A DNA stretch of 64,000 nucleotides from Notospermus geniculatus (Eukaryota > Nemertea > Pilidiophora > Heteronemertea > Lineidae): the NCBI GenBank assembly GCA_002633025.1, contig NMRB01002002.1, positions 31,436 through 95,435 on the forward strand, written 5' to 3'. Each line of letters begins with the position of its first letter. The stretch's first letter is position 1. The notes below the pieces were generated by a model that worked only from the letters and a program-made list of their open reading frames with translations, had not been told where the DNA came from and searched no databases. Positions 21,301 through 26,210 of this stretch are shown in pieces. Made by a program: the position numbers and the translations under genes.

Positions 21301-21596
21301 GATTTCATATTACCAGAAACTTACATGCAGGCTGCGGAGGGCTTCTCGATCAAAACCTTCCGTCTGTCCTTCCCAACGTAATACACCTTCCCTGCCTGTT
21401 TGACCAGGCCTGGCTTCGTTATTGTGTTTTCCACACTGAGTGCTTCCACGACGGGGACCGTGTTGTCCACCACCACACCGTTTGAACAGACAGGAACCGA
21501 GTGGTCGAGCGCTGCGTTGAAGGCCACGACAGTCAGGAAGTACTTTCCAGTTGACGGTGCATTCCACTTTGAAGATGTCAGCGTTGTTTTCGTTAC
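87..21596 (-). CDS. FN3-like multidomain extracellular protein, 13 exons found, partial at both ends
   Basis: Thirteen minus-strand exons (21325-21596, 12618-12765, 10906-11133, 10380-10530, 8883-9172, 7828-8022, 7431-7574, 6852-6987, 6253-6479, 5089-5262, 3751-3892, 2718-2930, 87-357) have AG acceptors and GT donors, and their phases agree at every one of the twelve junctions. Together they give about 863 codons. The conceptual protein repeats a fibronectin-III-like pattern: WxxFxDxEsxI..Y.valG, then a YY..V.A.N strand, then CSDGxxVD and (P)PxPG linkers. Such modules occur in large secreted or membrane proteins of marine invertebrates; the function is unknown to me. No signal peptide, membrane helix or stop was found, so both ends are missing. 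The 8.6-kb intron holds a GPCR exon on the other strand. Exon structure is strong; the functional label is not. Confidence 0.8.
421..693. mobile_element. Self-nested palindromic MITE, family 1
   Basis: One copy with arms TTTAGAAAACAAACGATAAAC and its inverse near 693 is split at about 520 by a second, more intact copy (about 520-672) with ends GGGAGTTTAAGAAA. The same family recurs at 6546-6690, 7660-7810, 25648-25801 and as a fragment at 52733-52800. Confidence 0.75.
700..1235. repeat. Fragment of MITE family 2 plus unassigned intron
   Basis: Between about 700 and 860 the sequence matches one arm of MITE family 2 (GTGAGGTTTCG, ACGAAATTGGACTTTATTTCC, then a GGAGATGG region). From 900 to 1235 I see no gene; 1140-1195 has short direct repeats of GATTCGGTCCG type. 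Confidence 0.5.
1236..1455. repeat. Palindromic repeat, ~210 bp
   Basis: The left arm GGGACTGTTCGTTTTCGT and GAATCTGAGTTGTGATCC are inverted at 1405-1450. Small ORFs on both strands are mirror images of the arms and are not genes. Confidence 0.75.
1633..2713. mobile_element. Two adjacent palindromic elements built of GTTACAATAAAAAT-type units
   Basis: The termini GGTGGGCCGAAGCAGTCATAATTC (read in parts at 2111-2135) and inverse at 2690-2713 bound one complete copy; a second partial copy starts near 1633. The interior is many short degenerate units such as CGTTACAATAAAAAT in both orientations. It ends against the 2718-2930 exon. Confidence 0.75.
2718..2930 (-). CDS. FN3-like gene exon (phase 1-1)
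   Basis: This exon is too short for simple ORF calling but reads openly as LSATWPRLRHKKYKWAVIS and then four-cysteine-poor loops ending KCGTT. The donor GTATGT is strong; the acceptor (AAAG before 2930) has a poor pyrimidine tract, so the start may shift. Phases 1-1 join both neighbours. Confidence 0.65.
3152..3722 (+). mobile_element. Palindromic element (family 4) with internal tRNA-like Pol III boxes
   Basis: The ends CACAGAAAGAAATCATCTC and inverse near 3722 bound the element. At about 3432-3508 it contains a tRNA-like segment with an A-box-like TGGTGTGGTGG and a perfect B box GGTTCGAAACC, followed by a T run. Another copy lies at 11699-12252 and a rearranged one at 9256-9960. Confidence 0.75.
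3751..3892 (-). CDS. FN3-like gene exon
   Basis: The frame reads ECYRFALRGVSKSGLSTTRS, the G-strand-like part of a module with an embedded cysteine, and then KPCNDLKPYVP. The acceptor is CTTTAAG and the donor GTACGG; phase 0 to 1 fits the exons on both sides. Confidence 0.7.
4118..4480. mobile_element. Palindromic element with triplicated 19-bp unit
   Basis: The arms AGATTCATAC near 4120 and 4460 and GTGAGTGCGTGGTAGA near 4200-4225 and 4415 are inverted or repeated. Three tandem copies of GGTACCACACATAAACCAA lie at about 4248-4305. A poly-G run is at 4142-4154. Confidence 0.6.
4527..5060. mobile_element. Element with inverted ends CTAGTCTCG...CCAGAC
   Basis: The left end reads GGCTAGTCTCGCGCAACCAGAC and the right end (5025-5056) is its approximate inverse. 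The interior is AT-rich and has no ORF of note. A related end occurs near 13855. Confidence 0.6.
5089..5262 (-). CDS. FN3-like gene exon (58 codons, phase 0-0)
   Basis: The acceptor is CTCTTTTAG and the donor GTATGC. The frame contains YYWTVTANDQPGQHITGDW, a typical F-strand of a beta-sandwich module. There is no in-frame Met, which is why simple ORF finding misses it. It continues in phase into the 3751-3892 exon. Confidence 0.7.
5380..5660. mobile_element. Palindromic element, also present near 63.2 kb
   Basis: The inverted arms contain TGCGAAATAAGCGGCCGCCAT and its inverse near 5600-5630. A clear copy lies at 63165-63410 in the SLC6 intron, in the opposite arrangement. Confidence 0.65.
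6047..6201. repeat. Near-perfect long hairpin with GACCCC...GGGGTC stems
   Basis: Two arms of about 64 bp (6047-6112 and 6138-6201) are almost exact inverses around a 25-base centre. Each arm includes CTGAAGAAGACCCCGG followed by GGGGTCGAAAA on one strand. Related single arms are at about 23955-23990 and 34855-34895. Confidence 0.8.
6253..6479 (-). CDS. FN3-like gene exon with CHGTVC motif
   Basis: A long T-tract acceptor (TTTTTTTTTCAG) precedes AKSWKTFAPFILVSKS; the exon continues with GKYYRNVIQWCHGTVCF and a SNGVIVLAKPPLPG linker, then donor GTATGT. The paired cysteines CHGTVC probably form a local disulfide (inference). Phase 1 to 0. Confidence 0.8.
6546..6690. mobile_element. MITE family 1 copy
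   Basis: The arms GGGAGGTTTAGAAATCAAAC and inverse near 6690 lie in an intron between FN3-like exons. The central part is shared with the 7660-7810 copy. Confidence 0.75.
6695..6812. repeat. Dispersed ~110-bp repeat shared with 57430-57545
   Basis: Both loci share the order ATGCATT-GGTAGT-TATCATGCTT-GACAA and then GGCCACCATCTTT-TTGG. The copies lie in introns of the FN3-like gene and the SDR gene, on the same strand. Confidence 0.6.
6852..6987 (-). CDS. FN3-like gene exon
   Basis: The frame after TTTTTTCAG reads PSCKADIDAQVSTATISVHW and then AYWKIEEKSNLVD. I chose donor GTAAGG at 6851: it is a strong site in phase 1 and gives a natural junction LVD-AKSW with the next exon. A weaker phase-1 GTGGCC at 6788 would add residues lying partly in a dispersed repeat. 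Confidence 0.65.
7105..7425. mobile_element. Palindromic element, family 5
   Basis: The inverted ends TTAAAGGGAGACAT enclose nested palindromes (CCCGAGCTCACG...CGTGAGCTCG). A longer copy is at 16872-17277. Confidence 0.75.
7431..7574 (-). CDS. FN3-like gene exon (48 codons, phase 0-0)
   Basis: The acceptor is TTCTCATTCTCAG and the donor GTAAGT. The frame reads YYTTIFAKNVNG then KVSSDGVMVLDAKAS, the same strand-plus-SDGVxV linker as other exons of this gene. It is flanked by two unrelated palindromic elements in its introns. Confidence 0.8.
7660..7811. mobile_element. MITE family 1, most complete copy
   Basis: Ends GGGAGTTTAAGAAATCAAAC and its inverse, with long arms through ACGACAACGTTATTTT. 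It ends only about 17 bases from the 7828 splice donor. Confidence 0.8.
7828..8022 (-). CDS. FN3-like gene exon (65 codons, phase 0-0)
   Basis: The acceptor is AAATTTCAG and the donor GTATGT. The frame has SLEVWWSGFDVP followed by IEYKASVGTTPYGSDV, which matches the B-C strands and the G-T-x-x-G-G/S-x-D-V turn of FN3-like modules. It joins in frame to the 7431-7574 exon. Confidence 0.85.
8405..8754. mobile_element. Palindromic element, family 3
   Basis: The termini CACAGAAAAAAGAAATCAAC and inverse bound arms containing CTCGAGTGGAGACTC and AAAATATTTTGGGCCGAGA. A second copy is at 27129-27482. Confidence 0.8.
8883..9172 (-). CDS. FN3-like gene exon
   Basis: The real frame starts after TCTCTTCCAG with TSAGGTEVASWAP and later has GDVFYISVKATNFVGLFVV; a longer overlapping open frame on the same strand is a shadow. 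The donor is GTACGT. Phase 1 to 0. The TSAGGTEV turn continues the YTFCIG strand of the preceding exon, supporting the junction. Confidence 0.75.
9256..9960. mobile_element. Family 4 element split by another palindromic insertion
   Basis: The outer sequence matches the 11699-12252 copy. At 9376-9857 it is interrupted by an element with termini AGTTGCGCTTCCACTAC. The uninterrupted copy shows that the three bases ATT flank the insertion on both sides, as expected of a target-site duplication. Confidence 0.75.
9960..10262. mobile_element. Palindromic element next to an FN3-like exon
   Basis: The arms GGTGACTTCGGTAGCTACCG (10000-10020) and inverse (about 10200-10220) and outer GGTTCCC...GGGGAACC define the palindrome. 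It lies in the intron just beyond the 10380 donor. Confidence 0.7.
10380..10530 (-). CDS. FN3-like gene exon
   Basis: The acceptor is CCTATTTAACAG and the donor GTGAGT, in phase 1 after YTFCIG. The frame contains VTPPTFSGKINMEAKP and LIATWKPSAFADAEGDLTY, the A-C strands of a module. A reading beyond the donor stays open into a palindromic element but is probably intron. Confidence 0.75.
10555..10890. mobile_element. MITE family 2 copy
   Basis: The right terminus is TTTCGTCAGATTTGCGAAACC; the centre is the palindrome TTTCATTTCGTAGATACGAAGTGGAAA. The left terminus is eroded. Other copies are at 18475-19697 and 58879-59281. Confidence 0.7.
10906..11133 (-). CDS. FN3-like gene exon (76 codons, phase 0-0)
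   Basis: The acceptor is TTCCTTCGCAG and the donor GTACGA. The frame reads ISANFTAQDPESGIATYYFG, a near-consensus start of this module (D-P-E-S-G-I), and later GKVFYIGIKAVNKASLSNV. A palindromic element abuts the exon upstream at about 11181. Confidence 0.8.
11181..11466. mobile_element. GC-rich palindromic element
   Basis: The arms TGTGTTTCCACGAGGCGTTTG and inverse near 11445-11466 enclose inner arms around GAAACAGCTAAA. ORFs in both strands here reflect the high GC and are not genes. Confidence 0.7.
11699..12252 (-). mobile_element. Family 4 element with tRNA-like Pol III boxes on minus strand
   Basis: The termini CACAGAGAAAAAAATCGATC and inverse bound the copy. On the minus strand at about 11866-11945 the A-box-like and B-box (GGTTCGAAACC) segment recurs, in inverted orientation to the 3.2-kb copy. 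Confidence 0.75.
12299..12566. mobile_element. Palindromic element with ACACTCTTAGCC ends
   Basis: ACACTCTTAGCCGAAAAGGTTC and its inverse at 12540-12566 bound it, with many internal GGTTCT/AGAACC repeats. A single similar end (ACACTCTTAGC) appears at about 31744. Confidence 0.8.
12618..12765 (-). CDS. FN3-like gene exon
   Basis: The acceptor is CTCTCTTTTTAG and the donor GTAAGT. The frame reads NKATQTSDVTIYFDAKL and ends TPMVVDRY. It starts in phase 2, exactly completing the codon left open by the exon 8.6 kb upstream, giving CINKATQTSD across the junction. Confidence 0.75.
12766..14870. other. Intron of FN3-like gene, no gene seen
   Basis: No coding exon is recognised. There is a CTCGCTTGCCAGACGCTACGG element end near 13860, a poly-G run followed by one N at 14638, and a short direct repeat of TTTCTCTATGTAA-CTTGATCATCAGG at about 14588 and 14651. 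Confidence 0.5.
14875..15800. mobile_element. Run of four abutting palindromic elements
   Basis: Palindromes occupy about 14885-15142 (GCGCACACGTGCGAC ends), 15152-15342 (arms CACGTGACAGTTTATCGAAAG), 15343-15672 (arms CCACCTGAAAGTTTTCTGTCG) and a partial at 15680-15800 (GCGCACATGTGCGGCAAA). Junctions carry TAA or TTA, suggesting insertion of one element beside another. Confidence 0.65.
16275..16524. mobile_element. Palindromic element with ACCCCCATCACACTGA ends
   Basis: The ends TACCCCCATCACACTGA and inverse at 16505-16523 enclose about 250 bp. The same end, inverted, forms the start of the window. Confidence 0.7.
16872..17277. mobile_element. Palindromic element, family 5, long copy
   Basis: The arms TTAAAGGGAGACATTCGAAAG/CAAAAGACATTGCCC and CAGCGCCGTCTGTTAAT are inverted, with a CCCGAGCTCACGAATTCGTGAG core. 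It ends about 70 bases before the GPCR exon. Confidence 0.8.
17347..18180 (+). CDS. Rhodopsin-family (class A) GPCR, last coding exon, TM2-TM7
   Basis: The exon opens after an ATTTTATGATTTTAG acceptor and runs 277 codons to TAG. It encodes a TM2-like start (LLKVLALFDTATL), the TM3 cysteine (AACPLY, about residue 44), ERW in place of the DRY motif (residues 69-71), an extracellular loop with CGCINATSNADC, a basic third intracellular loop, TM6 SPFAICE and a TM7 ending with NHSSNFILYC, the variant of NPxxY common in neuropeptide-type receptors. TM1 and the N-terminus must lie in an upstream exon that I could not find. An internal GTG at 17440 is not the true start. It sits inside an intron of the FN3-like gene on the opposite strand. 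The ligand cannot be predicted; FMRFamide-receptor-like is only a loose resemblance. Confidence 0.85.
   Translation, partial: STRILLKVLALFDTATLCCNPLRETLFKYGGVFPYRWTTWTEAACPLYSFIAIVVPSTSHWMVVLVSIERWICVTFPLKAMVLCTRKWTYVAIMSVLMMHFAVFGHELYIRQIDGPSGTCGCINATSNADCSRYGDAISIITSAVSFLLPFTCILFFNASILYNVIRSRNKRRKLQNSQRSTTNVNSMTVMLLIVSVAFLLLVSPFAICEAINGFPIHLAPDFELYLDVWVVMVNLEPLAEFLNATNHSSNFILYCLCGRQFRQAFFNMFRWKRTKK
18200..18362. mobile_element. Palindromic MITE AAGCCTAGTTTATAC family
   Basis: The ends AGCCTAGTTTATACTTCGAC and its inverse start 20 bases after the GPCR stop. A very similar copy lies at 38538-38682. Confidence 0.8.
18440..19700. mobile_element. MITE family 2 interrupted by TTAA element
   Basis: The flanks 18485-18617 and 19444-19697 are two halves of one family 2 element; rejoining them conceptually recovers the order seen at 58879-59281. 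A fragment of another family 2 end precedes it at 18440-18485. Confidence 0.75.
18618..19443. mobile_element. Non-autonomous element with TTAA target sites (piggyBac-like)
   Basis: It begins TTAAGGTGGCGGTGGAG and ends with the exact inverse CTCCACCGCCACCTTAA. TTAA at both ends is the target-site signature of the piggyBac superfamily (established knowledge). The 826-bp body has no transposase ORF, so it would depend on an enzyme supplied elsewhere. Confidence 0.75.
19701..20876. repeat. Intron with palindromic and direct repeats
   Basis: A palindromic element with GTGTGCGG-rich arms lies at about 19995-20290. At 20340-20460 and 20520-20640 a unit containing GAAAGTTTCAGAACGATGCG and CTCGAGTTATCGTGCGGAC is directly repeated, with a GAGAGA run. 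The rest to 20876 shows no gene. Confidence 0.55.
20877..21240. mobile_element. Palindromic element with AGCCGTGGTTACAC ends
   Basis: The ends read AGCTACGGTTACACCTG and GTGTAACCACGGCT. Related copies are at 40314-40508 and 49396-49770, the last with near-identical interior (CCCGTGTTTTTCAGACACGGG). Confidence 0.75.
21325..21596 (-). CDS. FN3-like gene, most 5' exon found
   Basis: The acceptor is AAATACTTCAG and the donor GTAAGT. The frame includes GKYFLTVVAFNAALDHSV and VCSNGVVVDNTVP, the same strand and linker pattern as the 87-357 exon. Phase 0 to 2. An acceptor at its start shows that further 5' exons exist, but none was recognised above 21.6 kb. Confidence 0.75.
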
Positions 21597-21649
21597 CTGA
21601 AGTATTTATCAGCAAACATGTACAATGTAGTATTGATAGTATCATAATC

Positions 21650-22615
21650 GGCTTTACATTACACGAATTTAACCCCGGGGCAGCCCCGGTTGCGAATTAA
21701 CCCGGCGTAAGTGACAAGTGTAAACGCGCACATAAATTTACTCCGGAGAAAAAAATGTGTTACACTGGTGTAGTTTACCCCAGCAAAAGTGGTGAGGCAC
21801 GTCACGGGTTAAGGTCTAACCCGGTGTAATTTCGTAGTCTAAACACGCACTCGTGGTTAGCCCCGGAGTAAACGCCAGTGTTGCAGGACAACTGGAATTG
21901 GCGCCTTCATTTTGACTGTATAGCGCATGCGTATGGTCGTCATTATGCCTAGGTCACATATCCACCGGGCCCCCTACGATTTTCCCCACCGGCGGCTTGC
22001 CGTGGATTTCAGAGACCGTACGGGTCCATTACGAATTTCATGTCTACGGTGTGTGTGGTCACATATTCTACGGTGCCCGGTGAAAATTGGTGGAGAGTAA
22101 TCGCAAGACCCGTCAACAATCGGCCTAGGTCACATATCCACTCCGGGGCCCGTACGGCGAGTAAAAACAGACATTTTGGCCGATTTTCGCCAATTTCGTA
22201 CCGTGCCCGGCCGGTTCCCTCACGGTCGCCACGGGCACCGGGACATTTTTCACCAGCCAAACGGGCGCCGCATTGATTAGCTTGCTGCTCCCAATTCTCC
22301 CGGCGTTTTCATGTGATCGGTAGGCCGTAGAAAGCCCGTAGTGTACCCTGCGGGTCCTGTGCGGGCTCCTGCCAGTGACCGGGCGGGCTTCGCACGATTT
22401 TGTCTGCCAATTCTCGTGAAAAAAGTTTGACGGGTACCGTGCGGTGTACCACCTGTTCATCGGACGGAGCTCGGAAGCTTACCGCACGGCATGCGGCCGA
22501 CACCTTCACGGTTTGTTGACGGGCGTCTTGCGATTACAACATGTACTCTCCACCAAGTTTCGCCGGGCACCGCCCGAACGCCGTAAAATATGTGACCACA
22601 TGAAAGTCGTAATGT
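21650..22615. mobile_element. Nested palindromes, including CCTAGGTCACAT element
   Basis: At 21655-21860 there is an element rich in AACCCGG/GTAAAC motifs. From about 21945 to 22610, CCTAGGTCACATATCC starts an element whose inner arms (22021-22120 and 22525-22612) are inverted over about 90 bp. A compact relative is at 57008-57236. Confidence 0.6.
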
Positions 22616-23554
22616 ACGGTGGCTGGGAAAGGACACGCATAAAATTTTTTTTGAAAAGTTTACTAGCGTGAAAAATTATTTTTCGTTTTCTCGACTTTTT
22701 AGTAGCGTGAAAAAATATTTTCCGTTTTCCCGACTTTTCATTTTCCTGACTTTTTACTAGCATGTAAAATTTTTTTTCGTTTTCTCGACTTTTTACTTCC
22801 GTTTTCCTGACTTTTTACTTCCGTTATCCTGACTTTTTACTTCCGTTTTCCCGACTTTCTTGTTTTGTGTAGCGTGAAAAAATATTTTCCGTTTTCCCGA
22901 CTTTTCATTTTCCTGACTTTTTACTAGCGTGAAAAATTATTTTTCGTTTTCTCGACTTTTTAGTAGCGTGAAAAAATATTTTCATTTTCCCGACTTTTCA
23001 TTTTCCTGACTTTTTACTAGCGTGAAAAATTATTTTTCGTTTTCTCGACTTTTTAGTAGCGTGAAAAAATATTTTCATTTTCCCGACTTTTCATTTTCCT
23101 GACTTTTTACTAGCGTGAAAAATTATTTTTCGTTTTCTCGACTTTTTAGTAGCGTGAAAAAATATTTTCATTTTCCCGACTTTTCATTTTCCTGACTTTT
23201 TACTAGCGTGAAAAATTATTTTTCGTTTTCTCGACTTTTTAGTAGCGTGGAAAATTTTTTTCGTTTTCCCGACTTTTCATTTTCCCGACTTTTTACTTCC
23301 GTTTTCCCGACTTTTTACTTCCGTTTTCCCGACTTTTTGGGTTGCAGTATACAGTTAGCTTTGCACCTGTGCGCGTATATACCCCATACGATAGTGCATA
23401 AAAAACTGTCGATATCTTTTATGGTCGAGATGTTCCAGGTGTGTTGGGGCAACTGGTTTGAGTTTGTCGTCTGTTGCTCGATTTTTGAATAGTAATACTG
23501 AATCTGTCAATACTTGAAATATGGTCATATCTGTGGATGAGCACAGTGTACAAA

Positions 23555-23733
23555 TACAGGGCCGTATTCAACTTTTTGGTCCGGGGGGGGCAGAAGCCTC
23601 TCGGGGGGGGGGGGGCAGAAGACCTCTTTTTGCCGTTTTTTGCCCAAAATCCGCATGAAAATCTTGTTTTTTGGTTGGCTCAGGGGGGGGGGGGCAACTG
23701 CCCCCTCGCCCTACCCTTTAAATACGGCCCTGA
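23555..23733. mobile_element. Short element with CAGGGCCGTATT ends and poly-G runs
   Basis: CAGGGCCGTATTCAAC and AAATACGGCCCTG bound a 179-bp element lying in the centre of the foldback element. A sister copy is at 48608-48763. CAGGG termini suggest the hAT group (inference). Confidence 0.65.
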
Positions 23734-24090
23734 AATATGACCGTCGGTAAGGCCTAGGAAGTCCAAGCACGAATGACGAATGTACACTAGAATTAGGTCA
23801 ATAAGACCAGCAAATGCTTTTACTTAAGATATGTACAATTGCCTAGTGCGTTTGTATTGCAGAATTCAAGTAGAATCATTTACTAGTCTTTATTCATATA
23901 GTCTTTTCTTTATTCGTGAGTCTTTTCTAGAGTTTCAGATTGTAAAGTTCCACTTGAAAAAGACCCCGGTAGGGGTCGAAAATTCGTGAATTCTGGAGAT
24001 TGACTTCTTGTTTATTATCATTTAGTGTGTCAATTTTGTGCTTTTTGTACCTTGCTTTATTCATATGACATAATATGTTAACCCATTCAA

Positions 24091-24467
24091 AACTTACGAC
24101 CAAAAACGTAAAAGCATTAAAATCTCAGCAGCGCCACCTATTATTTTAGTTTTGCGCCAGATGGTTTGTAGATACATCCTAGTACATGTACTAATGCACT
24201 GCGAAAGATTTTTAAAAAAAGATTAACCCATGGTGCTCGACTACAGCGAAAACCGACTTTCACGAAAGCGATTGCAGCGACAGAACTTACGACCAAAAAC
24301 GTAAAGGCATTAAAATCTCAGCAGCGCCACCTATTATTTTAGTTTTGCGCCAGATGGTTTGTAGATACATCCTAGTACTAATGCACTGCGAAAGAATTTT
24401 AAAAAAAAATTTAACCCATGGTGCTCGACTACAGCGAAAACCGACTTTCAGGAAAGCGATTGCAGCG
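24091..24467. repeat. Tandem duplication, 193-bp period
   Basis: Two copies begin AACTTACGACCAAAAACGTA (24091 and 24284) and end GATTGCAGCG. They differ by a few bases and lie in the spacer of the foldback element. Confidence 0.85.
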
Positions 24468-25647
24468 CCCCGTTTTATCTTAATTCGTGCAGAGGCATGA
24501 TGGGACATTACCATGCAGCAACATCCAATCAAATTCGACCTTATTAGAATTTTTCTAGACGGGGGTATATAGGGCCTTTGGGAAGAAGGCTATGTTTGGG
24601 TGAAAATATTTCGAAAATTAGACACCAGATTTTAGCGAAAATCCATATCCTGCTAGCAGAAATGCTGTAGATTTGAAATATACCCCGGGAATTTCGAATT
24701 TGTTACCGGGCAGCCATTCCCTGGAACCTGTCCAGATGACAGGCCATTTTACCGACGGTCATACACTGTGCTCATCAACAGATATGACAATATTTCAAGT
24801 ATTGACAGATTCAGTATTACTATTCAAAAATCTAGCAACAGACGACAAACTCAAACGAGTTGCCCCTACACACCTGGAACATCTCGACCATAAAAGATAT
24901 CGACAGTTTTTTATGCACTATCGTATGGGGTATATACGCGCACAGGTACAGAGCTAACTGTATACTGCAACCCAAAAAGTCGGGAAAACGGAAGTAAAAA
25001 GTCGGGAAAACGGAAGTAAAAAGTCGGGAAAACGGAAGTAAAAAGTCGGGAAAACGGAAGTAAAAAGTCGGGAAAACGGAAGTAAAAAGTCGGGAAAACG
25101 GAAGTAAAAAAGCGGGAAAACGGAAGTAAAAAGTCGGGAAAACGGAAGTAAAAAAGTCGGGAAAACGAAAAAAAATTTTACACGCTAGTAAAAAGTCAGG
25201 AAAATGAAAAGTCGGGAAAATGAAAATAATTTTTCACGCTACTAAAAAGTCGAGAAAACGAAAAATAATTTTTCACGCTAGTAAAAAGTCAGGAAAATGA
25301 AAAGTCGGGAAAACGAAAAAAATTTTCCACGCTACACAAAACAAGAAAAGTCGGGAAAACGGAAGTAAAAAGTCAGGATAACGGAAGTAAAAAGTCAGGA
25401 AAACGGAAGTAAAAAGTCGAGAAAACGAAAAAAAATTTTACATGCTAGTAAAAAGTCAGGAAAATGAAAAGTCGGGAAAATGAAAATATTTTTTCACGCT
25501 ACTAAAAAGTCGGGAAAACGAAAAATAATTTTTCACGCTAGTAAACTTTTCAAAAAAAATTTTATGCGTGTCCTTTCCCAGCCACCGTAAAGAAGTTACT
25601 CTGCATGCACGGAGATATTTTCAATCTCCGGTCAATGAAATTCAAAC

Positions 25648-25801
25648 ACTAGGGAGGTTTAGAAATCAAGCGATAAACGTAAACGTTAATGACGTTATTT
25701 TTTTACAGAAAATGCAATATAAAATTTGGTTGATGTGTGGTATGAAATATAACGTTGTCGTTGCCGTTTACGTTAATCGTTTGATTTTTAAACCTCCCTA
25801 T
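25648..25801. mobile_element. MITE family 1 copy
   Basis: The ends AGGGAGGTTTAGAAATCAAG and inverse lie just upstream of the first PAN exon. Confidence 0.75.
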
Positions 25802-25934
25802 AATGTTACAAAATATACGAAACTCAGAAAACAAGGTGTGATGATACACAATGCGCATGCGCGTAGACGTCATCTAGTCATAAGCCGTACTGGGTTCTGC
25901 GGTTCATGAAGACCTGTACATATCTACATTACAG

Positions 25935-26210
25935 ATGATTGGGAAGCAACTGGTTATGACCACTACGCAGGCCACTGCCAAATTGGGTCAGGAATTGACA
26001 CTCAAACAATTGTCTCAAGTATACAGTCAGGGAAACTGGCCGAGTGTAAAAAGGGATGCGACGAAAATGCTGCCTGTACCTCGTTCGATTTGACTACCAT
26101 TGCCCCTGATAAAAATTTTCAAACATGTACATTAAGAAAGGGCCCCTGCCCGAAACTAGGTACAAGTGTCAAGTATGCCAATATGTACTTCAAAAGGGAA
26201 GTTGGAAAAG
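25935..26210 (+). CDS. PAN-like exon A1
   Basis: After CTACATTACAG the frame reads DWEATGYDHYAGHCQIG, then CKKGCDENAACTSF, CTLRKGPCP and ANMYFKREVGK; donor GTAGGC. Closest relative in the window is exon A3 at 49800, including intron sequence on its 3' side. Confidence 0.85.

Larger units (their letters stand above)
22616..25588. mobile_element. Foldback-type element with long inverted arms and tandem outer arrays
   Basis: It starts ACGGTGGCTGGGAAAGGACA and ends with the inverse. The arms (about 22616-23560 and 24740-25588) have an outer domain of tandem units and an inner non-repetitive domain of about 220 bp (AGTTAGCT...CATATCTG) matched on the other side. The left array has a 93-bp unit four times (starts near 22921, 23014, 23107, 23200); the right array has a 22-bp unit (AAGTCGGGAAAACGGAAGTA) about nine times. 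This modular design resembles sea-urchin TU and Drosophila FB elements. No transposase ORF and no clear target duplication were seen. Confidence 0.75.

Noticed and set aside
22650-23340. CRISPR-like or satellite array
   Set aside because: Units are degenerate and without unique spacers, and the whole block is mirrored at 24.96-25.56 kb as arms of a foldback element; the genome is eukaryotic.
24673-24957. A 94-codon ORF as a foldback-element transposase
   Set aside because: It overlaps the inner inverted domain and has no recognisable motif; the mirrored arm is not coding.
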